From: Streptacidiphilus melanogenes | GTDB lineage: Bacteria > Actinomycetota > Actinomycetes > Streptomycetales > Streptomycetaceae | Assembly (NCBI RefSeq): GCF_000787835.1 | Contig: NZ_BBPP01000010.1 | Coordinates: forward strand, 66,856 to 111,179 | DNA length: 44,324 nt | Direction: 5' to 3' | Shown: in pieces, positions 7,881 to 15,398 of the stretch | Layout of the letters: the number at the start of each line of letters is the position of its first letter | Position numbering within the stretch: the first letter of the stretch is position 1 | Notes under the pieces: model-generated | Database searches by the model: none | Told to the model about the DNA's origin: nothing | Seen by the model: only the letters and a program-made list of their open reading frames with translations | Translations under genes and position numbers: made by a program

Positions 7881-8141
7881 GTGATCTTCGAACTGAAGGC
7901 CGAGTACGGTTTCGCATCCGTGGACACAGAGATCCACCTGTGGCATCTGGTCCGCGAGGGCGGCACCGTCGCACTGTGCGACCGGACGATGACCGTCGAC
8001 AGCAGGACCCGCTCGTCCGCGGACCTGCGCGACATCTTCCCCGAACGCCTCTGCCCGGCGTGCCGGCAGCGCTACTGCGAGCTGCTGCCGAACATGACCC
8101 ACCCCGCCCCCGCTGCCCCCGCCGCCCACAGCGGCGCCTGA
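7881..8141 (+). CDS. Small conserved Cys-containing protein
   Basis: An 86-residue protein. GTG 7881 is preferred because GAGG (7869-7872) lies 8 bases upstream; GTG 7854 and 7872 are possible. The central part reads LWHLVREGGTVALCDRTM, followed by ERLCPACRQRYCELL, so it holds a single Cys plus a CPACRQRYC cluster, with His residues before it. This looks like a small metal-binding or treble-clef-like domain, but four clear ligands in a standard spacing are not obvious. The C terminus is Pro/Ala-rich and disordered. It is divergent from the YihY gene. I recognise it as a type of small protein often seen in streptomycetes, without known function. Confidence 0.65.
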   Translation: MIFELKAEYGFASVDTEIHLWHLVREGGTVALCDRTMTVDSRTRSSADLRDIFPERLCPACRQRYCELLPNMTHPAPAAPAAHSGA

Positions 8142-8191
8142 GGGACGCGCGGTCGGCCGGATGGCCGGTCGGTCGGTGAGACGGACGCGCC

Positions 8192-9700
8192 TCACACCCA
8201 GCGCTGCCGCAGGCCCACCAGGGCCTTGCCCTCCGTGGAGAGCAGGCCCACGCGGTAGTCGAAGCGCGGTGTCGCGGAGAACATCAGCCACAGGTACTTG
8301 AGGTTCTCCGCGAACCAGTAGCCGGGGGTCAGGTCGCCGTAGTTCTGCGGGCTGCCCGGCGGCGCGGTGACGTCGCGCAGCGTCGTGTAGCCCCCGGGGA
8401 CGCGCTGCCGCTCCCGCATGGCGGTGAACCAGCGGTAGGCGGCCTGTCGGTAGCGGTCCAGGCCCGTCATCCGCCACAGGTCGAAGGCGGCGTTGGCGTA
8501 CTCCGGTCGCAGCAGACCGCTGGGGTCCACGGGGCGCAGCGTGGCGCAGTCCACGGACTCCGGCAGCACCGGGTGGCGGTCCAGTACCGCCGTCCACGAG
8601 TCGAAGTAGGCCACGCCCTGTTGCGGCGCGCCGCCCTTGGCGAGCAAGCCGGCGTAGAACGAGCCGAGCTCCTGCTGGCGGGTGCGGGTCCCGACGGACC
8701 GGCCGGACCGGAAGTCGACCGCGCGGAACCAGAGCCGTCCGCCGATGCGGACGGCCTGGTGGCGCAGGATGGCGGCGGTCAGCGTGCGGTACCAGGAGCG
8801 AAGGGTGCGGTCGCGGAACTGGGCGCCTGCCGTGTAGAGGTACTCATAGAAGGAGTCGACCGGCGCGTTCGGCGCGACGGCCGCGGTGTCGGTCCAGCGG
8901 CCGGTCTCGACGTGGAGCGAGGTGCCGAGCAGGTCCAGCGCGCTGCGGCGGGAGACCGCGGCCCGGTAGGCGCGGACGCTCGCCTCGTAGTAGCGGGCGT
9001 CGCCGGTGAGCCGGCTGAGCAGCCCGAACTCCAGGGCGTTGCTGCCGATCTCGGCCAGGGTGGCGACGTCGCCGTGGACGGCGCCGGTGCGCAGGTTGAC
9101 GTGGGTGTAGGGCAGACCGGTCGGTGAGGCGGTGAACGCGGGCAGCAGCCGGTCCGCGAGCTCGCGGGCGCGCCCGAGCAGCGCCCGGCGGCCGGTCGCC
9201 TGATACCCCGCCAGCACGCCGCCCACCAGGCGGATCACGGCCTCGAAGACCTGGACCGACGCGTCCTGGACGGGGTCCAGGTGCTGCTCGATCCAGTCGC
9301 AGCAGAGCGCCGCCTCCAGGTTCTCTCCCATCAGGAAGAGCGTGTCGAGCGCCTCGACGATGGTCAGGCCGAAGGTGCGGCCCGGGGCGAAGAAGTCGTG
9401 GTGGGTCCCGCTGAGCGGCCGGACCTCGTCGTAGCCCCAGGCCGCGGCCCGGTAGCCGCGCCAGCCGTGCAGGAACTCCGAGTGCACCTCGGCGGCGAGC
9501 CGCGCGTCCGCCGACGCGGGCTGACGGCCGCTCGCCGCCACGCCCAGCACCAGCGCCGAGGCGGCGACGCCCGCCCCGGTCAGCACCCTGCGCCGGGTGG
9601 AGCCCGATCCCGTCTCCTGCTCGGAGCCCCGGGCGCCGGGGCCGTGGGCCTCGGGAAGCGGCAGGGGGAGGGAGGGGCCGTCATGGATCAAGGAGGCCAC
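8192..9700 (-). CDS. Tat-exported glycoside hydrolase family 47 (class I alpha-1,2-mannosidase)
   Basis: A 502-residue enzyme with a twin-arginine signal (STRRRVLTGAG at about 34-44, then a hydrophobic run to ASA near 63). The body matches GH47, best known from eukaryotic ER/Golgi mannosidases: TIVEALDTLFLMG at 113-125, VFEAVIRLVGG with Glu153, DSFYEYLYTAG with Asp282, LRPEYANAAFDLWRMTG with Glu400, AENLKYLWLMFS with Glu465, and a final STEG with Thr489, the calcium-ligand threonine of the family. All acidic catalytic positions I know for the family are present. It should trim alpha-1,2-mannose from glycans outside the cell by inversion. The start is uncertain: GTG 9700 has only a G-rich stretch 2 bases away. 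Confidence 0.85.
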   Translation of the reverse strand: MASLIHDGPSLPLPLPEAHGPGARGSEQETGSGSTRRRVLTGAGVAASALVLGVAASGRQPASADARLAAEVHSEFLHGWRGYRAAAWGYDEVRPLSGTHHDFFAPGRTFGLTIVEALDTLFLMGENLEAALCCDWIEQHLDPVQDASVQVFEAVIRLVGGVLAGYQATGRRALLGRARELADRLLPAFTASPTGLPYTHVNLRTGAVHGDVATLAEIGSNALEFGLLSRLTGDARYYEASVRAYRAAVSRRSALDLLGTSLHVETGRWTDTAAVAPNAPVDSFYEYLYTAGAQFRDRTLRSWYRTLTAAILRHQAVRIGGRLWFRAVDFRSGRSVGTRTRQQELGSFYAGLLAKGGAPQQGVAYFDSWTAVLDRHPVLPESVDCATLRPVDPSGLLRPEYANAAFDLWRMTGLDRYRQAAYRWFTAMRERQRVPGGYTTLRDVTAPPGSPQNYGDLTPGYWFAENLKYLWLMFSATPRFDYRVGLLSTEGKALVGLRQRWV

Positions 9701-9742
9701 AACCCCCGTTCATCGGATGATCTCCACGCCGAGGGCCTCGCC

Positions 9743-9771
9743 CGATCGGATTCGCGTCGTGCGGCCGATCG
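9743..9771. promoter_or_regulatory. Inverted repeat upstream of the GH47 gene
   Basis: Perfect 7-base arms CGATCGG (9743-9749) and CCGATCG (9765-9771) with a 15-base spacer, in the 230-base divergent region between the GH47 gene and the gene at 9931. It could be an operator; no -10/-35 pair is evident. Confidence 0.35.
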
Positions 9772-9930
9772 CCGCAGCGGCCCGACAGGACTCTCGGTCG
9801 CGGTCGGACCCGACGTCAGAAACGGCCGCGGGAAGGACGGTCGGCAGGATTCGACCGGGCGCCGGGCGGGCATCAAGATCGCGACGAGCAGGGCTCCGCC
9901 AGGGCCCTCGGGGGAAGGAACACGACAGTC

Positions 9931-10281
9931 ATGCCTCAGCTCCTGATCGAGGAGAACTTCCAGCACCTGGACGGCGAGGACGTCGAGGAGCTGATCGAGG
10001 CCTTCGGCGCGCTCGGTCTCAGCGCCGAGCCGACGCAGCCCCGCACGCCGGGCCCGCACCGCGGCTGGGTGCTGGTGCTGCACTGGCTCCGCGACGACAC
10101 CACGCCGCTGGACGCGACGCTGCGCGACGGCTCCCTCGCCCAGGCGGTGCGCGGCGCGCTTCGGCACCCGCACCCGGTGGGCGAGGACGGCACGGAGGTG
10201 CGCGAGCGCACCCTGCCGCGCCGGATCGAGATACGCGACCGCGAGGACCGTGTCCTGGCGCAGGTCGACCTGGCCGCGTGA
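9931..10281 (+). CDS. Hypothetical 116-residue protein
   Basis: ATG 9931 follows an AAGGAA motif (9915-9920) by 10 bases. The protein is soluble and acidic, with an alpha/beta look: a helical LDGEDVEELIEAFGALGL, a beta strand WVLVLHWLR, then charged C-terminal strands RIEIRDREDRVLAQVDL. I recognise no family with confidence; the opening pattern, strand then acidic helix, faintly resembles small effector-associated domains. Divergent from the GH47 gene and upstream of a tiny acidic gene on the same strand. Confidence 0.6.
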   Translation: MPQLLIEENFQHLDGEDVEELIEAFGALGLSAEPTQPRTPGPHRGWVLVLHWLRDDTTPLDATLRDGSLAQAVRGALRHPHPVGEDGTEVRERTLPRRIEIRDREDRVLAQVDLAA

Positions 10282-10376
10282 GCCCGCGCCGGGCGACGCG
10301 CCCGCTGTTAGCCCAGGCCGGATCCGGGTAGGCGTCCCTACGTCGAGCACGAGTCGAGCACGACGGGAGGCCCGCG

Positions 10377-10529
10377 ATGGCCACCGCTACTCCCCCGGCG
10401 GAGCCCGCGCCGGACGACGCCGACCGCGACGCCACATCGGAGCAGAACGAGCACGCCTACGACCACCCCAGGGCGGAGGGCGACCCGGACGTGGACGCCG
10501 ACGCCGGAGAGCCGGACGAGGAGGGCTGA
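10377..10529 (+). CDS. Small acidic disordered protein (50 residues)
   Basis: ATG 10377 has a GGGAGG site (10365-10370) 6 bases upstream and the frame runs to TGA 10527-10529. The product is MATATPPAEPAPDDADRD followed by more Asp, Glu, Ala and Pro, with one short His/Tyr segment (NEHAYDHPR); about a third of residues are acidic. It has no membrane segment, no cysteine and no clear domain, so it is probably intrinsically disordered. The strong ribosome binding site and third-position G/C support it as a real gene, though a chance frame is possible in such DNA. Confidence 0.5.
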   Translation: MATATPPAEPAPDDADRDATSEQNEHAYDHPRAEGDPDVDADAGEPDEEG

Positions 10530-10927
10530 GCCCCACCCTCAGTCGCCCTGCCGCCGCTTACGGCTGGGCGCACCACGAGCCGCCACCCCCGCCGGGGAGA
10601 CGAGCCCGAATCCGGGCTGGGGTCGACCGGCCCGTGTCCGGCACCGACGCGGGCCGGTACGGGCGTGGCGCGGTGAGACGCGGTGCGAGCCGGCCGCGCC
10701 GCGGCCTTGCCCGCACCGCGCAACGACCCCCCGGGCCTCCCTGGCAGGTCGCGGCCGACCCGCGCGAGGCGGGCGACGCCGGGCCCGGCAAAGGCCGTGC
10801 CCCGAAGAGCCGAGCCCACCGGTATCCCCTGGTGCCCGTCCCCTGACGCCGCAGGGCCTGAGGCACGGGCTGGGTGCAGTCGAGCCGGACCCGACCCGAG
10901 CGACTCCCCCGGGGCGGCTGTGGGGTG
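10530..10927. other. 398-base non-coding stretch
   Basis: I find no supportable gene. Open frames are present on both strands but have no ribosome binding site and read as Arg/Pro/Gly-rich chance translations. It contains several GC-rich inverted segments (for example GCCCGT...ACGGGC around 10630-10665), none a clear terminator. It lies just downstream of the minus-strand acyl-CoA synthetase. Confidence 0.5.
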
Positions 10928-12502
10928 TCAGACCTGACGCGTGCGGCCCTCCCAGTACGGGTCGCGCAGGCGGCGCTTGTAGAGCTTGCCGTTGGGGTCG
11001 CGGGGCAGCTCGGGGACGAAGTCGACCGAGCGGGGGCGCTTGTAGCCTGCGAGGACGCGGTCGCAGTGGGCGAGGATGTCGGCGGCGAGCTCCGGGCCGG
11101 CCGTGTGGCCGGGGGCGGGTTCGACGACGGCCTTGACCTCCTCGCCCCAGTCGTCGTGCGGGATGCCGAAGGCCGCCGCGTCCGCGACCCCCGGGTGACC
11201 GAGCAGGGCGGACTCGATCTCGGCGGGGTAGATGTTGACGCCGCCCGAGATGATCATGTCGATCTTGCGGTCCCGCAGGAAGAGGTAGCCGTCCGCGTCG
11301 AGCAGGCCCAGATCCCCGACGGTGAAGAAGTCGCCGATCCGGTTGGCCCGGGTCTTCGCCTCGTCCTTGTGGTAAGAGAAGCCGCCGGTGTTCATCTTGA
11401 TGTAGACCGTGCCGAGCTCTCCCGTCGGAACCGCCTCGCCGCCCTCGTCCAGCACCGCGATCTCGCTGATCGGCCAGGCCCTGCCGACCGTGCCGGGGCG
11501 CTCCAGCCACTCACGCGCCGTCGAGAAGGTGCCGCCGCCCTCGCTCGCGGCGTAGTACTCCTCCACGCACTCGCCCCACCAGTCGATCATGGCGCGCTTC
11601 ACGTGGTCGGGGCAGGGCGCTGCGCCGTGGATCGCGTGGCGCATCGAGGAGACGTCGTACCGTGCGCGCGTCTCCGCCGGGAGGGCGAGGAGGCGGTGGA
11701 ACTGGGTGGGGACCATGTGCGTGTGCGTGACTCCGTGGGCGTCGATCAGACGCAGCATCTCCTCCGGCGTCCAGCGGTCCATCAGCACGACCTGGTGCCC
11801 GAGGTGCAGCGACGCGGCCGCGAACTGGAGCACCGCCGTGTGGTACAGCGGGGAGCAGACCAGGTGCACGTCGTCGTGTCCGCCGCGGATGCCGAAGATG
11901 CCGAGGAACCCGCCGAGCGGGGTCTGCTCCGGGGGGCGGCCGATGAGCGGGCGGCGGATGCCGCGCGGGCGGCCGGTGGTGCCGGAGGTGTAGTTCATGA
12001 CCCAGCCGGTCGTCCGGTCCTGTGGCGGGTCGGTCACTCGACCGTCGAGCAGGTCGGCATAGGGGCGGAAGCCGGGCAGCTCGCCGACCGCGTAGCGGCG
12101 TTCCTTGGGCAGCCCGGCCTCGTCCGCCGCGGCGGTGGCGGCGTCGGCGAAGCGCTCGTGCGCGATCAGCGCCCTGGCGCCGCTGTCGGAGACGATCCAG
12201 GCGATCTCGGGCCCGACGAGGTGATGGTTGACCGGGACCAGGTAGAAACCGGCCTGCGATGCGGCCAGGTACGCGGTGAACAGCTCGACGCCGTTCGGCA
12301 GCACGACGGCGAAGGAGTCGCCGACGCCGAGCCCGGCCTCCCGCAGGCCGTGCACCAGCTGGTTCGCCGCGGCGTGCAGCCGCCCGGCGGTCCAGGCGGC
12401 GCCGTCCGGCGCGTGCATCACTACGCGCTCCGGCTCGGCCAGGGCCTGGGCCCAGAAACCCACGGGCGGCGCGGACGCCGTCGGTGCGGACTGGTCGCTC
12501 AT
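10928..12502 (-). CDS. Acyl-CoA synthetase (AMP-binding, FadD type)
   Basis: A 524-residue full-length ANL ligase from ATG 12502, with GAGGAG upstream. The motifs are in order: YTSGTTGRPRG (ATP loop, about residue 180), HGAAPCP, YYAASEGGG, FTVGDLG, RKIDMIISGGVNIYPAEIE (hinge) and the C-terminal catalytic lysine in DPNGKLYKR. It would make an acyl-CoA in the cytosol for degradation. Its ATG overlaps the TGA of the upstream nitronate monooxygenase gene by 4 bases (ATGA), so the two are translationally coupled. A palindrome in the shared promoter suggests TetR-type control. It is a different subtype from the fragment at the left edge. Substrate unknown. Confidence 0.9.
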   Translation of the reverse strand: MSDQSAPTASAPPVGFWAQALAEPERVVMHAPDGAAWTAGRLHAAANQLVHGLREAGLGVGDSFAVVLPNGVELFTAYLAASQAGFYLVPVNHHLVGPEIAWIVSDSGARALIAHERFADAATAAADEAGLPKERRYAVGELPGFRPYADLLDGRVTDPPQDRTTGWVMNYTSGTTGRPRGIRRPLIGRPPEQTPLGGFLGIFGIRGGHDDVHLVCSPLYHTAVLQFAAASLHLGHQVVLMDRWTPEEMLRLIDAHGVTHTHMVPTQFHRLLALPAETRARYDVSSMRHAIHGAAPCPDHVKRAMIDWWGECVEEYYAASEGGGTFSTAREWLERPGTVGRAWPISEIAVLDEGGEAVPTGELGTVYIKMNTGGFSYHKDEAKTRANRIGDFFTVGDLGLLDADGYLFLRDRKIDMIISGGVNIYPAEIESALLGHPGVADAAAFGIPHDDWGEEVKAVVEPAPGHTAGPELAADILAHCDRVLAGYKRPRSVDFVPELPRDPNGKLYKRRLRDPYWEGRTRQV

Positions 12503-13641
12503 GCCTGCTCCTCTTCCTGTGCCCGCTCCTGTGCCCGCTCGTGTGCCTGCGCGATGCGGTCCAGCCGGGCGACGGCCTGTGCGAAGCCGCGGGTCAGCTC
12601 GTCCATCACGGCGGCGACGGGACGCTCGTCGTTCATCCGGCCCACGATCTGCCCTACGGGCGTGCCGATCAGCTCCGGCGTCTCGTAGGTCTGGATCCGG
12701 CTCAGCGCCTCGGCGACCAGCAGGCCCTGCAACGGCATCGGCAAGGTGCCGGGGCTGTCCTCTCCCTCCCACGCCTCCGTCCACTCCGTGCGCAGCTGCC
12801 GGGCGGGCTTGCCGGTGAGCGCACGCGACCGGACGGTGTCGCCGCTGCCGGCGGCGAGCAGCTTGCGCCGCAGGACGGGCGAGGTGAGGTCGGACTCGGA
12901 GACGGTCAGCCAGATCGAGCCCAGCCAGACGCCCTGCGCGCCCAGCGCGAGCCCGGCGGCGACCTGTGCACCGGTGCCGATGCCGCCCGCGGCGAGCACG
13001 GGGAGCGGGGCGACGGCCTCGACGACCTCGGGGACGAGCACCATCGTGCCGATCTCGCCCGTATGTCCGCCCGCCTCGTGGCCCTGCGCGACCACGATGT
13101 CGATCCCCGCCTCCGCGTGCCGCCGCGCGTGGCGCGCGCTGCCGGCCAGCGCGGCGACCAGCACGCCCGCGGCATGGGCGCGTTCGATCACGTCGGGCGG
13201 CGGCGAGCCGAGGGCGCTGGCGAGCAGCTTGATCGGGTGCTCCAGCGCGACGTCGACGTGCGAGCGCGCGACCTCCTCCATCCAGCCGGTGATCCGCCAG
13301 CCGCCGCGCTCGCCCTCGGGCAGCTCCGGGACCCCGTGCTTGGCCAGCTGGGCGCGCACGAAGGCCCGGTGGCCCTCGGGGATCATCGCCTCGACCTGCT
13401 CGACGGTGACGCCCTCCACCTTCTTCGCGGGCATCACCACATCGACCCCGTACGGCAGCCCACCGCACCGGTGGTCCATCCAGTCCAGGTCCTTGGCGAG
13501 CTCCTCCGCCTCGCCGTAGCGCACGGCGCCCAGCACGCCCAGGCCTCCGGCCCGGGAGATGGCGGCCGCCACCGCCGGGAACGGCGTGAAGCCGAACACC
13601 GCGTGCTCGATGCCGAGTCGGTCGCTGAGCGGGGTTCTCAT
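12499..13641 (-). CDS. Nitronate monooxygenase-family flavoprotein
   Basis: A 380-residue FMN-dependent TIM-barrel protein (NMO / 2-nitropropane dioxygenase family). Start ATG 13641 has GGGAG 5 bases upstream; ATG 13653 is the alternative. The family features are FGFTPFPAVAAAISRAGGLG near the N terminus, VVAQGHEAGGHTGEIGT (phosphate/flavin region, about 195-211) and PVLAAGGIGTGAQVAAGLALGAQGVWLGS. True members oxidise nitronates, but actinobacterial relatives also act in steroid or fatty acid breakdown (IpdC type). Direct coupling to an acyl-CoA synthetase favours a role in CoA-ester catabolism over nitroalkane detoxification, as an inference. The C terminus is a Glu/Arg/Ala-rich helix (AQEREQ-like repeats). 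Confidence 0.88.
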   Translation of the reverse strand: MRTPLSDRLGIEHAVFGFTPFPAVAAAISRAGGLGVLGAVRYGEAEELAKDLDWMDHRCGGLPYGVDVVMPAKKVEGVTVEQVEAMIPEGHRAFVRAQLAKHGVPELPEGERGGWRITGWMEEVARSHVDVALEHPIKLLASALGSPPPDVIERAHAAGVLVAALAGSARHARRHAEAGIDIVVAQGHEAGGHTGEIGTMVLVPEVVEAVAPLPVLAAGGIGTGAQVAAGLALGAQGVWLGSIWLTVSESDLTSPVLRRKLLAAGSGDTVRSRALTGKPARQLRTEWTEAWEGEDSPGTLPMPLQGLLVAEALSRIQTYETPELIGTPVGQIVGRMNDERPVAAVMDELTRGFAQAVARLDRIAQAHERAQERAQEEEQA

Positions 13642-13716
13642 CGCGGCTCCCATGGCTACGGTCCCAGGCTGCTGGGGGCAGCATGGCGCACGCCGCCGGA
13701 GAGCGGAAGAGATTTT

Positions 13717-13733
13717 CTGACAGAGCGTCAGAT
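13717..13733. promoter_or_regulatory. Palindrome TCTGAC-N5-GTCAGA upstream of the NMO/acyl-CoA synthetase operon
   Basis: Perfect 6-base arms with a 5-base spacer, 76 bases upstream of the operon start and between it and the lipoprotein gene's 3' end. The size and shape fit a TetR-family dimer site. No regulator gene is adjacent, so it would be controlled in trans. Confidence 0.6.
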
Positions 13734-13763
13734 AAGGGTTGCGGCGTTGCTGCCCTGGAGGCC

Positions 13764-14327
13764 TCAGCAGCCCTGGACGGGGTGGGTGACGGGCGCCGTC
13801 GACGCCTGCAGGATCCAGCCGGCCCCTGACCCGTCGGCGTCGCCGGAGAGCTGCGCCTCGGCCTGATGCCCGCCCGGCAGTGTCCGGTGCCACTGCCCCT
13901 GCCACGGACCGGGATCAGCCCCCGCCCCGTCCGCCGTCCAGCCGAGGGCCCGCAGGGACGCTCCCACCTGGGCGACGACCTGCGTCACCGAGCCCGCGCC
14001 GGTGAACTGGACCTGGACGCTCGGCGGGTCCCAGCCGAAGGTCGCCGGATCGCCGTCGCAGGAGTCCCACTGCCGGTCGACGGTCCGGCGCAGGGTGACC
14101 GTCGCGCCCGACGGGACGGCGGTCAGCACCGGCTGCAGGGCCTTCGTCAGCCGGTCACCCGGGTCCGGGTCCCCGACCGGCGACGGAGTCCTGTCGCCGG
14201 CGCATCCGGACAGGACCGGAGTCAGCACCAGAAGCGCCGCGGCGACGGCGGCACGGGCGGCGACCCGCGCCGACCGGCGGGACGGGCCGCGACGGACCGG
14301 TCGGATGATCAGATGGCTGGGCACCAA
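13764..14327 (-). CDS. Secreted lipoprotein of unknown function
   Basis: A protein of up to 187 residues with an Arg-rich N terminus, a hydrophobic segment (AARAAVAAALLVLTPVLSGC) and the lipobox LSGC (Cys near 42), so it is probably a lipoprotein on the outer face of the membrane. The mature part is a compact beta-rich domain with WDSCDGDP in the middle and a C-terminal Cys, which could form a disulfide. I know no family name. The start is uncertain: TTG 14327 and GTG 14324 open the frame but neither has a ribosome binding site. The stop of the upstream gene direction places it just after the Ser/Thr kinase (24-base gap, same strand), so it may be co-transcribed with it. Confidence 0.7.
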   Translation of the reverse strand: MVPSHLIIRPVRRGPSRRSARVAARAAVAAALLVLTPVLSGCAGDRTPSPVGDPDPGDRLTKALQPVLTAVPSGATVTLRRTVDRQWDSCDGDPATFGWDPPSVQVQFTGAGSVTQVVAQVGASLRALGWTADGAGADPGPWQGQWHRTLPGGHQAEAQLSGDADGSGAGWILQASTAPVTHPVQGC

Positions 14328-14351
14328 AGGAGTCTGACACGAACCGACAGG

Positions 14352-15317
14352 TCAGCGCTGCCAGCGTCGGGTCAGGGCCGTCAGGGCGGGCGGCTCCGGG
14401 GTCATCCGGACCAGCGAGACCGGGACCGGGCCGATGCCCCGCGCCCAGGACGGCAGCGCGCCGCGCGGCGGGGGCGCCGCCTGGGCGGCGGCGTCGAGGC
14501 GGCGCAGGACCTCACGGGCGGAGGAGGGACGGCGGTCCGGGTCCTTGGCGAGCAGGTCCAGCACGAGGCGCTCCAGCGCCTCGGGGATCTCCGGGCGCTC
14601 GGCGCGCGGCGGAGGCGGCTCTGCGTCGCGGTGGTCCAGCAGGACCACCAGCGGGTCGCCCTTGAAGAACGGCGGGTGGCCGAGCAGCAGTTCGTACAGC
14701 ACACAGCCGAAGGAGTAGAGGTCGGCGCGCTCGTCGAGGCCGGTGCCCTCGATCTGCTCGGGCGACATGTAGAACGGCGTGCCGACGGCGAAGGTGTTGC
14801 CGCCGAGTCGGGCGGTGACGTTCTCGTCGCTGCCCAGGCGCGCGATACCGAAGTCGCAGATCTTCACGGTTCCGTCGACGGTGCGGATCAGGTTCCCGGG
14901 CTTCAGGTCGCGGTGGATGACGCCGCGTTCGTGGGTGTACGCGAGCGCGTCCGCTATCTGGCGGCCGATGCCCATCGCCTCGCCGGGCCGCAGCCGCCGG
15001 CCGCGCGCCGCGTCGAGGAGGCGGCCGAGGTCCTCGCCGTGCAACAGCTCCATGACCAGGAAGAGCACACCGGACGACTCCCCGAAGTCGTGCACGACGG
15101 TGATTCCGGGGTGCTGCAGGCCCGCCGCGAGGCGCGCCTCGCGGCGGAAGCGCTCCCGGACCAGCTGACCGTCGTTCGGCCCGTCCGGCACCAGGCACTT
15201 CACGGCGACCTGACGGCCCAGGGCCTCGTCCTCAGCCTGCCAGACCTCCCCCGCGCCGCCGCGCCCGATCCGGCGTTGCAGCCGGTATCTCCCCTGGACC
15301 AGCGTGTTCTCCTCCAC
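14352..15317 (-). CDS. Soluble Ser/Thr protein kinase (PknB-like)
   Basis: A 321-residue Hanks-type kinase from GTG 15317. Motifs: glycine loop GRGGAGEV (18-25), VAVK with Lys40, HRDLKPGN with Asp137, DFG at 155-157, GTPFYMSPEQ (activation segment end/APE region), and DLYSFGCVLYELL. The catalytic domain ends near residue 275; the remaining 45 residues are Pro-rich with no membrane helix or PASTA domain, so it is cytosolic. A TACTGT hexamer (15322-15327 on this strand) sits only 4 bases before the GTG, suggesting a very short leader. It may be co-transcribed with the lipoprotein gene 24 bases downstream. Substrate unknown. Confidence 0.92.
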   Translation of the reverse strand: MEENTLVQGRYRLQRRIGRGGAGEVWQAEDEALGRQVAVKCLVPDGPNDGQLVRERFRREARLAAGLQHPGITVVHDFGESSGVLFLVMELLHGEDLGRLLDAARGRRLRPGEAMGIGRQIADALAYTHERGVIHRDLKPGNLIRTVDGTVKICDFGIARLGSDENVTARLGGNTFAVGTPFYMSPEQIEGTGLDERADLYSFGCVLYELLLGHPPFFKGDPLVVLLDHRDAEPPPPRAERPEIPEALERLVLDLLAKDPDRRPSSAREVLRRLDAAAQAAPPPRGALPSWARGIGPVPVSLVRMTPEPPALTALTRRWQR

Positions 15318-15331
15318 CCGAACAGTATGCG

Positions 15332-15361
15332 GGGCCCGCCACCAGGAGTGGTGGCGGGCCC
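15332..15361. terminator. Strong hairpin terminator after the GH8 gene
   Basis: A perfect stem (15332-15344 with 15349-15361, 13 pairs) closes a 4-base loop. It lies between the stop of the GH8 gene and the start of the kinase gene, both on the minus strand, so it should end GH8 transcription just before the kinase promoter. Confidence 0.8.
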
Positions 15362-15398
15362 GCGCCCGTTGTCGAAGGTTTACGTCAACGGGCGTCCG

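Noticed and set aside
7756-7974. N-terminal extension of the YihY protein
   Set aside because: It would run antisense through the divergent small gene at 7881 and reads as low-complexity sequence without a ribosome binding site.
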